This document shows positions 1 through 11,234 of a stretch of DNA of 64,000 nucleotides, piece after piece. Location of the stretch: contig JAOTOL010001510.1 of assembly GCA_034440575.1 (NCBI GenBank), positions 434,001-498,000 on the forward strand, in the 5' to 3' direction. Under the pieces are notes generated by a model. It was given only the letters and a program-made list of their open reading frames with translations, was not told the origin of the DNA and did not search any database. How positions within the stretch are numbered: position 1 is the stretch's first letter; every line of letters starts with the position of its first letter. Origin of the DNA: Imbricaverruca yamaguchii (taxonomy: Eukaryota; Arthropoda; Thecostraca; Neoverrucidae). Both the position numbers and the translations under genes were made by a program.

Positions 1-240
1 AGCCGTGAGTGTCACGGGAGCCCCCTGTGATGGTAGGGTGCCCTTTGACGTGGAAGTGGGTCCTCTGAGTTTGGAGAGGGTTCTCTGAGATTCGAGAGGG
101 CCCTTTGAGCCAGGAGAGGCGTCTGGCTCAAAGCCTTCTGGACCGCGAAAGAGCCATATGAGTGTATAGAGGGCCCTTCGAGCTGAAGAGGCCTCTCTGA
201 GATGCGGAAATATCCTTACAGCTTGGAAAGGGGCATCTGA
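1..240. repeat. Degenerate tandem repeat, unit about 30 bp
   Basis: Phrases such as 'gagggccctttgag' and 'gagaggg...tctgag' recur about every 30 bases with many substitutions. No gene is seen here. The array runs off the left edge of the window. Confidence 0.6.
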
Positions 241-960
241 ACTTCAATACGATTCTTTGTGTTTAGAGCAAAGGCCATCTGATTTGTAAAGTACACCTTG
301 CGACAGTATGGCAGCAGAGCCAAGGGTTGAAGTACATAAGTGTTGTTCGTTTCTCACTAGTCTTCTTTTTTGATGCGCTGCGCGAACCAAGTGGGTCCTT
401 CTCTTGATCTCCACAATTCCCCACGATGTTTTGGAACAGTCGGAGCCCGTTGGGAATCGCTCCGTCACATCCGCCACGAAATCTCCGGCTCTGCATGCAA
501 AGCTAAGCTAGTCATCCCATTGTCCATTGTCCCGGGGTGTCGCAAGCGTTACGTTGCACGTTGTACACGAACGTTTGCGTGACCCGATCGTTACTTTCGG
601 GTTATGTTGCATTGAACACAAACGTTACGCGAGTAGCGCCACATGAACGTGGTACACTTTACGTTGTTCACAACACTGTTCATCGTGCACAAGCTAGTAT
701 ATCAACTCACGACCCAAAGATATCCGATTCACCATGTCCATGACCTTACCCCCACTGGCAAATCTCCGGACGTGGCTCTGAATTTGTCGAAGGGCGTCAT
801 GCACCAGTGTATGACAATGGGGCGACGTTATTGTTCTGTTTCCGGAACTGCAGCCTCGTTGTCCTCGTGGCCGATATTGGCGCGCGGCATCGTGACAGGA
901 GCCGGGGCGGCGCCTACCACTGCAGAAGGCTGTCCGCGTCAGCCGTGATTCTGCTGATGG
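241..960. other. No recognised gene
   Basis: Short open frames exist on both strands, but none shows a recognisable domain, a convincing start or paired splice sites. It may contain part of the first intron or an upstream exon of the GPx gene. I looked for a typical GPx N-terminus here and did not find one. Confidence 0.4.
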
Positions 961-965
961 CGCCG

Positions 966-1168
966 GCCTGGCCGGAGGCGGTCAGTGGACATGGCTCGAG
1001 TACCCGGCCCGGGGTCGGCCTGGCCGGAGGCGGTCAGTGGACATGGCTCGAGTATCCGGCTCGGCCTCTGAACCTGCTCCGGCCCGGGGTCGGCTTGGCC
1101 GGAGGCGATCAGTGGATATGGCTCGAGTACCCGGCCCGGCCTCTGAACCTCCTCCGGCCCGGGGTCGG
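966..1168. repeat. Minisatellite, 75-bp unit
   Basis: Two full 75-bp units (1019-1093 and 1094-1168) follow a shortened 53-bp unit (966-1018). Each contains 'ggtcagtggacatggctcg' or a near copy. The frames through it give repetitive peptides and are not taken as coding. Confidence 0.8.
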
Positions 1169-1175
1169 CCGCTGA

Positions 1176-1784
1176 AGCAGCAAAGGCAAAGCTGACGCTC
1201 ACACAGGGGCCGCTTTGGGAGGGGGGAATTTATCTAGAGGGGTACCATTTCTCCGGAGGAGGAAATTTCCTCGGCGAGGGGAAAATGATTTTGAGAACAA
1301 AATTCAAGGCGAGGTGCAGAGTGACGAATGGTGTAATCGAGCGTTCTGTAGGGGTGCTTTTTGTGCTCAGAGAAGCGCCTTTTCTACTCAGAGTGGCGCC
1401 TTCAACTGAAATATTATAGGTGAGAGGGGCGGGGAGCACTCGAGCGTGTTGGAAGGACACTCTTTCCCATTCAGAAGAGCATCGCATATCCATGCGGGAA
1501 CACGCCCCGCCCCATGCACTCCCTTCTGTTCGCCCCTGAGTCCACGACTCCTTGATGGCTGGCGGTAGCCGGATGATGTCAATGTGAACATCTCACCGGC
1601 GGTGACGGTGTGGGTTGCCTCGACCGCGTACACGTAAATATAGAAAACACAGGCGCGCATGAAAACATATAACAGATGTTCGTACCAGCGGCACGGAAAG
1701 AGACAGCAGGTACGATCAGAAGTCAGCAAGTCGGCAAGTACGATCAGAGTAGTCAGTCCAGTCCCACGCACAAATCCTGCATAA
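1176..1784. other. No recognised gene; short degenerate repetition
   Basis: At 1340-1410 a 21-22 base phrase ending in 'ctcag' repeats about three times. The rest shows no domain, RNA gene or transposon hallmark. Confidence 0.4.
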
Positions 1785-3600
1785 GGTAGCGACTGAACAG
1801 GGGAACTGGCCGTCGCTTCATCTCGTGCGGCAGCTCGTTATACGTGGCGGGGCCTCGGGAGCAAAAATGGCGTCTACCCATCTCTGTCCGCGATCTGGGG
1901 ACGTACAGGTCCCAGTCCTGACGGGTGTGGCGATTACGGTGCTCGGCTATTGTGGTGATGATACCGGCTAACGAAGCTGGCTTCTACACCTTGTAAAGCA
2001 GGCACAACGTGTGATATGAGACCAAGTTATCCGCGCTCATCCAGCCAAAGCGCTCTAAAAGATCCGGGACATCATCGAATTTAGTTCATCCGAAAATAAC
2101 TTTCACTCCATTTTTTTTTAATCAGACATTATTTTGGGTACAATTAGCGTACAGCGAAATACCGTACCGAATCTGAGAGAGGACCAAGGTATTGACGAGC
2201 ACCGAGATGGCAGATGGTGGCAGGTGGCCTCCGAAATGCGATATACCGGCCAAAGTTCCGAAACATCGTCTGGCTATGTTAGGAACATGCACGTCCCAGA
2301 CGGGGGTGCGATCATAAGTGAGTCCTGACTTTTTTGTAATTCGAAAATGAAAGCAAGTGTCGATCGCAAAACGTTACCGTGAAGCTGGGAATATTGCGCT
2401 AACTTTTTTGGATGCCAAAGACGATAAGCTGGTTGTTCTCCGTAATTACTTTGATATCGATTTCGCGGAACCAAATGTCAAGGGAGGCCAGGCGTGTTCC
2501 AATTCGACAACCACACTTTGGATGCGAGTTTTGGTTCCGGTGATACAATTTGTTTGTGTCATCTGCATACTGAACTACTGCGCCCTCAGCGAACAGACTG
2601 AGGTCGTTCGCGAAGACGCAGTAGAGCAATGGGTCGAGAGATGAGCCTTGACAAACTCAAATGTTGTTAGGAAGTGGCACAGGTCTCATGCTGCGACCCA
2701 AGTTTCAGTGGGGCGGACGCTCTGGGTATGGCTTTGGAGATAAGCCGAAAGCCATGAAGTGTCGACACCGTGCTGGCTTAATTTGGTCAAGAGTGTTCAA
2801 TGGTCGATCACATCAAAGCATTTGCTCAAGTCCAGGAGGCAAAGGAAGGACATCTCACCACGATCGTTGGCTGCGATCTGGTCGGATATGGATGTCAGCT
2901 CGGTCTCCGTTGAGAGACGGGGCGAAAACCGTGGTAGGTAGGAATGAGGTGGTCGTTGGGTGGGTAGTCGTAGAGCCGTTGGTGGACTGCACGTTCCACA
3001 ATTTTACCAATGCCCGGGACAATAAAGCTGAGCAGATAGTTGGGTGGGCTGGTAGGATCACGGATTTAAAGATGGGATAAACTAAGGAGTGCTTACCAGG
3101 AAATGGGGACGTCGGCAGCGGTGAGACTGGAGTTGACCAAATGCAGAAGTGCACTGCCAATGAGGTGATCTCTCAGCCGGATCATACCCCACGGGCCATT
3201 CATGCCAAACACAATGGCACGTAGCCCGGAGAGGGACAGTGACACAAGGCAGAATGCACAGGCATCCACTCGCGGCAACGGCAGGTCGGGCTCCAGGAAG
3301 CACCCTGATCAGTGAACTCGCAAACAATGCGTGATCCAACGCCAACAAAATAATCATTCAGCTTATCAGGCTTAGCGTCGGGAGTCTTTCGATAACACAT
3401 GACATCGCCTACGGTGGACCGAATGAACCTCCACATTCCCCCTCGTCCGCTCTCCTGGATACGCCTCTGCACGCCGCCAAAGGTGTCGCGCCGAATGGCA
3501 GAACGCATCCGTCTGTTGAACTCTCTATACACGGCAGAGCCGTGACCTGAGAAACGCAGCGCTTCCCAGCGGCCATGATATCTCTGGCCTGTCTAGTTGG
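1785..3600 (-). mobile_element. Decayed LINE (non-LTR retrotransposon) fragment
   Basis: This is an older relative of the LINE at 5160-8510, in the same orientation. Reading right to left, a stretch at 3200-3532 encodes 'NDYFVGVG' with 'RSAIRR' upstream. The fingers/palm of the reverse transcriptase follow, including 'YCVFANDLSLF' and 'QYADDT' near 2560-2630. The 3' part at 1785-2040 matches the end of the longer copy in DNA ('cagctcg', 'cgatctggg...'). The reading frame is broken by many stops and indels, so it is non-functional. The endonuclease part is not recognisable. The assignment rests on resemblance to the second copy in this window. Confidence 0.75.
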
Positions 3601-3689
3601 GCGCCTCCCCCGTCCTCGTCTTCGGTCTCGCCTGCGGCCACGACCAAGGTCACACGTCCGTCGGACTGCTCCGCGTGTTTGATCGATAT

Positions 3690-3935
3690 GTCATGTTGTC
3701 ACCTTGCGTCGGTTTGGTCGATTAGATGAATGACAATATCAGACAGAGGGTGTGGTCGATGTAGCGGCATGACAGTGCCAGGCGGACGATTCGTCCTGTA
3801 GCGATATGGCAGTGTCAGGATAAGGGTTCGACCGATGTAGCGACACGACAATACCAATCCGACCTGACAGTTTGATCGATGCAGCGATACGACAGTGTCG
3901 GGATGACAGTGGCAATTCCAAGCGAACACCTATGT
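3690..3935. repeat. Degenerate tandem repeat, about 55 bp
   Basis: Phrases such as 'gatgtagcg' and 'gcgatacgacagtgtc' recur at irregular intervals close to 55 bases. No coding signal is seen. Confidence 0.5.
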
Positions 3936-3951
3936 CGATGTGAGTCGACGT

Positions 3952-4213
3952 GACGGCATAGTGACGTCAGACGTCATCAGCTGTTCCCGTCGCCGGACCA
4001 TCTGACTTATGTAACCAAGCCATTGTGACGTCAGACGCTACCAGCTGTTACTGTCGCCGTGTCATCCGACTTACGTAACGAAGCCATGGTGACGTCAGAC
4101 TCCGCCAGCTATTACTGTCGCCGTGCTATGCGACTTATGTAACCAAGCCATGGTGACGTCAGACATTATCAGCTGTTACTGTCGCCGCACCATCCGACTT
4201 ATGTAACCGGGCC
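3952..4213. repeat. Minisatellite of about 63 bp carrying TGACGTCA in each unit
   Basis: About four units begin near 3961, 4026, 4088 and 4151. Each has 'gtgacgtcagac', then a CAGCTG-like box, 'tactgtcgccg' and 'gacttatgtaac'. TGACGTCA is the palindromic CRE/ATF site; whether it acts as one here is unknown. Confidence 0.8.
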
Positions 4214-4599
4214 GGTCTGGTCGTTGTGAGGCGGCCCTGATCCAACAGACGCCGACCTACTTGTCACATGTTCGCTCTGATAGCCGGCTCGCCGCTGGGC
4301 GGCATCTGGCTCAGATACCGACGTACCGGGCTCTCCTTGCATGACCGCCCCTGTTCTCAGCACGCCCGACAATGACAGTGATGAAGCACGCGACCGGGCC
4401 CAATGAGGAAATCCCGGCGATCGAGCCCGTGCACTGAGATAGCCCGTCCACGGCTGTGAGCGCTGACGAGGTAGATTGTTGGGAGACCTTGGCTCACTGA
4501 AGTGGTGCTCACAGCACAGTGCAACAACAGTCACGGGAAGTGTAGATAACGGCTGACGCAGATATTACCTGTTCTGGTCTCATTTGACCTATCGCAGCC

Positions 4600-5095
4600 T
4601 TAAAACAACCCACCGATGTCTTGAAATGATCCACTCTGTTTCCCATGAATCGTGAGTCCCAGTACAACTTCGATATGACCCGTGCCTGCTGACTTCAGCA
4701 TAACCCTGTCTGACCTTGCTGCCCACGCCTGTCCTCGCCAACACCACTGCCGCCGTAACCTCACTGCGATCAGATTGTAACGTTCCCGTGATCTGACTGT
4801 GTGTGGCCGCATCTGACCCTGGCCTGCTCGCGACCTAGTCATGGCCCGACCGTGACCTGGTGAAGAACCTAATCATAACCTTACGGTAACCTGACTGTGG
4901 CAGGACGGCAGCCGGACCATAACCTGCCTCATGACCTGTCTGTGTCCCGTTCGTGATCAAACAGTGGCATGACTCTGACCTTGTCGTGACCTCACATAGC
5001 CGTGATTCGATGGTAATCAGACATGATCGGACAGTAACCTGACCATGCCTGATCGTGACCTTGCACGATCCGACCGTGACCTGCCCGTGGCCGTA
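4600..5095. repeat. Degenerate GTGACCTGA-type repeats
   Basis: From about 4840, 'gacctg' and 'gtgacctg' alternate with diverged spacers ('ctgaccttg', 'cgtgacctg'). This is a decayed relative of the clean 11-bp array at 8818-9032. From 4214 to 4840 no clear feature is seen. Confidence 0.55.
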
Positions 5096-5159
5096 CAGAT
5101 ACAGACATGTATTAAGGCCATCCACAATTAGCTCGTGGCTATTATAGCCTCACGTCATG

Positions 5160-8100
5160 CAAAAATAAAAAAGAGGTCGGCAAAGGTATCATACATTCAG
5201 TTAACGTCTACAAACAGTCATAAAAGCAGACACATAAATAAGGCGCTAAGTACCTCCACAATCCGGGTTCCTACGCAAGTGACGTTTTAGGTGCGGCCCA
5301 AACAGAGGGATGGGTAGCCGAGTCAGCTCGGGCGGCAAGGCATTATACAGTCTAGCCGCACGACTACAAAAACGTCGCTTGCCCATGTTCGTTCGCGATC
5401 TGGGCACATGCAGATTGCTGTCTTGCCTGGTGGTCCTGTCGCGCGTCTGTGATACCAGAGCAAATTCGAGGCTAGCAGTTTTTTGATCTGGGCACATGCA
5501 GATTGCTGTCTTGCCTGGTGGTCCTGTCGCGCGTCTGTGTACCAGAGCAAATTCACAGGCTAGTGAGTCTGGCTCTCCCAGGCTGCGCACCTTGTGCAAC
5601 AAGGTCAGCGTGTGGTACTGAGCGAGATCCCGCGCGTTCAGCCAGCCCAATTTCTCCAGCAGGTCCGATACATGATCGAATTTCTTGCGGCCGAAAATTA
5701 CTTTTGCTGCATAGTTAATGATGTTTTGGATGCGAGACAGATTCTTTTCCGTTCCATTGCCGTACACCGAAATACAATACCGGATCTGTGACAGTACCAA
5801 GGCATTGACTAAAGCGGAAATGACAGCGGGCGGCAGGTAGCTCCTCAGATGCGATAGACCACTCAAAGTACCGAAGCAGCGCCTAGTGATAGTGGAGACA
5901 TGGGAGTCCCAGCTGAGAGAGCGGTCAAAGATTAACCCGATATTTTTTGCTTCCGAGATGGGAATTAGATTGTGATCGCGAAATTTTACGGTAATTTGGG
6001 GGTGTGGCGCAAATTTTGCTGACTCCCCAGCAGCATTAGTTGCGTCTTTCCGGCATTCACTTTGAGGCCGTTTGCACGAAACCAAGAGTCAAGAGAGGCC
6101 AAAACATATTCCATCCTCGTGACGATATTTCTAAATTCCGATTGTTTACCACTAACCAAAATTTGGGTGTCGTCCGCATATTGGACTACCACTGCACCTT
6201 CAACGAACAGACTGAGGTCGTTGGCGAAGATGCAGTAGAGGAGCGGGCCGAGAGCAGATCCCTGAAAGACACCAATGCCGTTGGGAAGCGGAGTATATTT
6301 TTTTAGATTGCCCAGATTGTCAGTGAGGCTGACACTCTGGGTATGATCGCAAAGGTATGCAGAAAACCAAGAAGTGTCGATACCGTGGATGCTTAATCTA
6401 GTCAAGAGCCTTGAGTGATCAATCACATCAAAGCATTTGCTCAAGTCCAGCAGGCAAAGAAGGGATAACTCTCCTCGATCATTGGCGGATAGGATATGAT
6501 CGGACATGGAAGTCAGCGCGGTTTCTGTCGAGTAACGTGGACGGAAACCGTGCTGGGTTGAGGACAGGAGGTGGTTTTTAGACATGTAGTTGTAGAGCTG
6601 TTGGTGAATGGCACGCTCAACAATTTTGGCAATGACAGGAACTATGGAAATAGGACGGTAATTAGAAGGGCTGGTAGGATCGTCAGACTTAAAAATAGGA
6701 TGAACGAGGGAGTGCTTCCAGGATCGAGGAATATCAGAGAGGGAAATGCTGGAGTTTACCAAATGCAGGAGCACCATGCCGATCGAGTCAAAAGACAGGC
6801 GCACCATGTGTATGCTGACCCCGTCCTCGCCGCAAGACGACGACCCATTCATCCCAAGGATGACGGTCCTTAGCTCTGACAGCGTCAGAGGTGCCACCGA
6901 AAACGCACAGGCGTCAACACGTGGTAGACGGCATGCTTGGTCTGGCATCTCTCCCATCTCTCTCACCTCACTCGCAACACGCGGACCAATGCCAACGAAA
7001 TAGTTGTTGAGTTCGTCAGGCGTGGTGTCGGGCACCTTACGGACAGGCTTCCCACCACTGACGGTGGATCTGATGTGCTGCCACATCGATCGACGTCCGT
7101 CCTCCTGGATGCGCCGCTGAATGTCATTGCGGGTGTCACGGCGTATGGCAGACCGTACCGCTCTGTTTAGGACGACATATTCTGGTGACCTGTGACCGTA
7201 TTCAGTCAACGCCACGCGACGGCGAGACATTAGATTTTTGGTTGGCTCGGTGACATGAGGGGCGCTGGGATTACGAATGGACACGGCTCTGACCGGAGCA
7301 TGAGCGTCGAAAATCGGTAAAAACACATTGAGAAAACAGTCCCACTTTTGAGTGACAGTCGGCAATGAAAACACACCATGCCAGTCAGCATTAATAAGGT
7401 GAGCATGAAGCGCAGCTTGGTCGACCCGGTGGAGACAGCGAGACCGAACAGCCAATCGGCGCGGGCGAGAGCGAGGTACATTGATCAAAGCACGGATAAA
7501 ATAATGTGGACTAAAATGACAGAATTGGGTTACGCAACGTTTCACAAAATCGGGGCAGTTGGTAATTAATACATCAAGTAGTGATCCTGTTGAGTAAGTA
7601 GGAGATGAAACACACTGAGTCAAGGAGTGGTCAGATATAAAATCACAAAGCATCTTTTGGCGGAGTCGTGATCAGATTTTAAAAGGCAGCAATTAAGATC
7701 ACCGTAAATCAACACCTTTGTCTGAGGATAATACACCATGATACGTTGAAATTGATTAGTCAAGTCATCAAAGTCAGCCCTCAGGTCCCCTATAATACGC
7801 CTAGGAGGCCGATAGGCGATACACATAATAAATTTCCGCTTACTGTCTGGCCTCACCAGTGTCCATAGCGTCTCAAGTCGGCTGTTGGGAACCGCAACGG
7901 TGGCGAGCCTGATAGGGGTCACACTGATACCGTCCCTGGCGGCCAGTCCCACACCACCAAAGCCCCGACCGTCCGGACGATCGGCTCGGAACAGTTGGTA
8001 TCCAGGCAGCACGAGTAGGCGACTCGGAGTCGCTGGGCGGAGCCAGGTCTCACAGAGGCCCATGAGGTCATACTTGTGATGGAGTAAGTGGTCGGATAGT

Positions 8101-8510
8101 TCTAGTAGCTTGGGCTTCAATGATTGACAGTTGATTGCCCCGATGAGAAGAGAAGATCCGGATGCGGCTTGATTGGTGGCACATCGCCGGGCGCCGCCCC
8201 TACACCCTCGGCGCCTCGCCCCAGGTGCACGCCTGCCACGTCTTGTCCGGCGTACTCGGACGCCAGAGCTCCCTGATTGGCTGCCGCTCTGGACGGCCGA
8301 CCCAGAGCCCACGGGCACGTGATCAGCGGGCGACTGGCGTTGACCGGGTCCAAGGTCACCCATGGCTTCGGGGGACGAGCGAGGCGAGCGGGCCGATGAT
8401 GGGCGACCAGAGGGAGTGGCAACGAGCACCAGGGCGTTCACGACGGCAAGCAGAACGATGTATCTCAGAAGATCACAATATCCCTGGATGCGCCACAGAC
8501 GATACATGAT
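5160..8510 (-). mobile_element. LINE (APE endonuclease + reverse transcriptase), frameshifted
   Basis: This is a minus-strand non-LTR retrotransposon. The frame 8507-7620 carries a basic N-terminus and then an APE-type endonuclease: 'INCQSL' (active-site Asn), 'GLCETWL' (catalytic Glu) and 'YGDLN' (Asp/Asn). The next frame, 7653-5986, continues the endonuclease end ('SLLDVLITN') and a complete reverse transcriptase: 'NYRPIS', 'HGFRP', 'DLSKCFD', 'GSALGPLLY' and the catalytic 'YADD' near 6180. A third frame, 6085-5246, holds the conserved C-terminal region ('LVLSQIRYCISVYG', 'RLYNALP'). Single-base shifts near 7640 and 6030 break the polyprotein, so this copy looks dead. The motifs fit the CR1/Jockey-like branch rather than RTE, but the exact clade is not settled. 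It may sit in the first intron of the GPx gene. Confidence 0.9.
5401..5565. repeat. 88-bp tandem duplication inside the LINE
   Basis: The stretch starting 'tgggcacatgcagattgctg' at 5401 recurs at 5489 almost unchanged, followed by the same 'cctggtggtcctgtcgcg'. 88 is not a multiple of 3, so the duplication changes the reading frame of the C-terminal region in this copy. Confidence 0.85.
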
Positions 8511-8817
8511 GATGTCCAGAGATGATTATTTGGTCCACTCGTGGGGTCCAGGGGCGGCAGAGGGACTCTGCTCGTTGCATCCGTACCCCTGAACCGTAGA
8601 ATGTAGAATCTGTGATGTAGTTGAATGTAGAATCCGTGATGGTCGTTGATCAACGACGGCGGGGGTCGTTGATCACACAAGCGGACGTAGGGCACTTCGC
8701 TATTCGCATGCACACAGGGTACTCAAGGAGAGGCACGGGCGGCAGGCTGGGCTGGGTTGCGGAGCGCCGGCGTGCGACCCTCACTCGGGCGCGGCGCGCG
8801 GGCGACCGTGACTGTGG
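8511..8817. other. No recognised gene between LINE and GPx array
   Basis: A direct repeat of the phrase 'gaatgtagaatc' lies at 8598-8635. No exon fitting the missing GPx N-terminus was found. Confidence 0.4.
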
Positions 8818-9032
8818 CATGACTTAACCGTGACCTTACCATGACCTGAGCGTGACCTTATCGTGACCTGACCGTGATCTGACCGTGACATTACCGTGAC
8901 CTGACTATGACCTGACCGTGACCTGACTGTGACCTGACCGTGGCCTGGTCATGACCTGACCGTGACCGTGACCTGACAGAGACCTGACCGTGACCTGACC
9001 GTGACCTGACCGTGACCTGATTGTGACCTGAT
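8818..9032. repeat. 11-bp minisatellite (CCGTGACCTGA)n upstream of GPx exon
   Basis: About 19 units of ccgtgacctga with few changes run to within about 20 bases of the splice acceptor at 9050-9051. On the minus strand the unit reads tcaggtcacgg, so AGGTCA recurs every 11 bases, i.e. direct repeats spaced by 5. Confidence 0.9.
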
Positions 9033-9051
9033 TGCGTCCGTCCGTCCGCAG

Positions 9052-9224
9052 GCCAGCCGGTCAGCTTCAGCAAGTACAAGGGCAAGGCGGTGCTGATCGA
9101 GAACACGGCCTGCCTCTGAGGCACGACCACTCGGGACTTCACCCAGATGAACCTGCTCATCAGCCGGTTCGGTCCCGAGAAGTTGGCAGTGCTGGCGTTC
9201 CCCTGCAACCAGTTCGGACACCAG
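9052..9224 (+). CDS. GPx: GPx exon with selenocysteine UGA
   Basis: The acceptor 'gtccgtccgcag' ends at 9051; the donor is CACCAG|GTCAGG with exon end 9224. After two bases completing a codon, the frame reads QPVSFSKYKGKAVLIENTAC, then L, UGA, GTTTRDFTQM and on to FPCNQFGHQ. In GPx proteins the residue after 'NVASL' is selenocysteine, exactly where the TGA (9117-9119) falls. The following GTT..D.TQM is also canonical. No disabling change flanks it, so the stop is best read as Sec rather than as a pseudogene lesion. The last 41 bases, with the donor, are repeated downstream. Confidence 0.95.
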
Positions 9225-9429
9225 GTCAGGGCGGAGCGTTCCCCAGCAACAAGTTCGGACACCAGGTCAGGACGGGACAGTCCCTTGCAACCAGTTCGGA
9301 CACCAGGTCAGGGCGGAGCGTTCCCCAGCGACAAGTTCGGACACCAGGTCAGGACGAGGCAGTCCCTTGCAACCAGTTCGGACACCGGGTCAAGGCAGGG
9401 TGTGCCCCTGCAACCAGTACGGGCACCAG
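9184..9429 (+). repeat. 41-bp minisatellite made from the GPx exon end and its donor site
   Basis: There are six units with an exact 41-bp period. The first is exonic and ends at the real junction (9224). Junction-equivalent positions follow at 9265, 9306, 9347, 9388 and 9429. Each unit keeps 'ttcggacaccaggtcagg' or a near copy; the fifth has ccgggt and the sixth 'tacgggcaccaggtcag'. Alternate units resemble each other more (82-bp higher-order pattern). 41 is not a multiple of 3, so using a downstream donor would shift the frame. Confidence 0.95.
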
Positions 9430-9435
9430 GTCAGC

Positions 9436-10823
9436 GCAGGCTGGTGTTAGGCCGAGGCTATGGCTTCAACTCGGTTCGATCTGGTGTGCTTCTGTGTGAC
9501 CGATGGCCAGTGTGAACAACATTGTGGAGCTGAAAGACCCCCGTATACCTACTTGGAAAGTTCTGCAGAAAAGAAATCATGGGAGGCGGCTTTGAATTCC
9601 CTGGACAGCTAACTGGTTTCACATTGGACAGAAACCAGCGTGCAACATGATGGCGGACAGGTTTTAATGTGTTGAAATGACCATTGACCTTGACCGTTGT
9701 GACTAGTCGGAAGACTGTGCCATCTGAGCTGCAACTGCGCCATCCATGTTTATCTCCAAATTGCAGACGTGCATACGTCGTGGTCGACTCCCATGGCTGG
9801 CGGAACGTATCTCGGCAAGAGGATGGGGGGGGGGGTGCAGCGCGCCCGTGTTCCGCCGTCACTGCCGACGTCAATGCCAAAGGCGAGCTTCAGCACATTT
9901 CTGGCATTTTAATTTTGATCATCAGAGGCCCATGTATATTCCAAGCAGCGGGCATTCTTTTGAGCACCTGGAGCTAAGGCAGCATGGGCGTCGCCAAAGT
10001 TTGTAATTGTGACGCATCCCCAAATTTCGTCAGAAAATAATTAAGTTGACGTTACACATGCGGTTCTGCATGGAAATATTCGACTTGGGCACCTCGCCCC
10101 CCCCCCGACAATTGGCCGGCTTGCTCGTGTCCAAAATCCGTGGGGACGCGAAAGTAAAGCAGCTATGAAGTAACTACTGTTACAAGCACCTGAGCAAGAC
10201 TTGGACATCTGGAATATATCTTAAGTAGGGATGGGATTGGATGAAGAATGTAGATGTGATGGCAATTGTTTTACATTTAAATTACTAATAATTCGATTGG
10301 AATATTATAATGCCTAGAATATAATCTGGATTGCAATCCTTTTGGACATTGTTCCACTCTTGATGTGACAGAACAAGAAAAAAAAGAAACCTGTTACTTT
10401 TTAGTACCGAGTAGCAGCTCAGCTGTGAAACCTTTTTGCACATATACAAACTTCCTTTGGCGGTCATGTAAATTGTGTGCCGATAATGTGCGATCTTGTT
10501 GGACTTTCTCCCGCATTCAAAATATCGACAAGGCTCCCTTTCATCGTGTTTTCCTGTAAGGCGATGATGCTGAACGCGACCCACAGCTCATTTTCATCGT
10601 ATTTACCTGAAATGCGCTGGTGCGGACCGCGCGATACATCGATTCTTGTGTGTCTGGCGTCCAGTTGGCTAGGATCGCACCGCATAGTCCGCCTCACTTT
10701 TGTTACATGGTGTACGCCGGGCGCTAGCGCTGCATAGGGCAGTCGCGTGACACCCGGCCCGCCCCGTCTGGGACAGGCTTGCCACTATATCGGAGAGTCA
10801 CGCGATACCACCGCCCCCGCCGC
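9436..10823 (+). other. GPx intron, no further gene
   Basis: This is intron between the first two visible GPx exons. It contains short G/C homopolymers near 9827 and 10100 and AT-rich stretches. No domain-bearing frame or repeat family is recognised. Confidence 0.6.
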
Positions 10824-10824
10824 C

Positions 10825-11146
10825 ATGTTGACTGCCACCCACATGTTGACTGATACCCACATGTTGACTGCCGCTCATATGTTGATTGCCACTCACATGT
10901 TGACCGATACCCACATGTTGGCTGCCACCCACATGTTGGCTGCCACCCACATGTCGACTGATACCCACATGTTGACTGCCACCTAGATGTTGACTGCCAC
11001 TCACATGCTGACTTCCACCCAGATGTTGACTGCTACCCAGATGTCGACTGAAATCCACATGTTAACTGCCACCCACATGTTGACTGCCATCCACATGTTG
11101 ACTGCCAATCGCATGTCGACTGCCACCCAGATGTTGACTGTTTTTC
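10825..11146. repeat. 18-bp minisatellite (ATGTTGACTGCCACCCAC)n
   Basis: About 18 units run with variants such as 'actgatacccac' for 'actgccacccac'. The array ends about 90 bases before the acceptor of the next GPx exon. The open frames through it are artefacts. Confidence 0.92.
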
Positions 11147-11234
11147 AGCTGTCGGTTATCCTATCAGTTGTGTGATATATTTGGACCGCGATGCCATATG
11201 TCGCCGTGTAAGATCGCCCACGATGCTGCTGCAG

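Noticed and set aside
8511..9051. First GPx exon just upstream of 9052
   Set aside because: No ATG-led peptide ending in phase 1 with GPx N-terminal features was found; the stretch is mostly the 11-bp array.
9117..9119. Premature stop making the GPx a pseudogene
   Set aside because: It falls exactly at the Sec position, the frame and all splice phases remain intact downstream, and a SECIS-like hairpin follows the true stop.
10825..11146. CRISPR-like array
   Set aside because: The 18-bp units are head to tail with no unique spacers, in an intron of an animal gene. It is a minisatellite.
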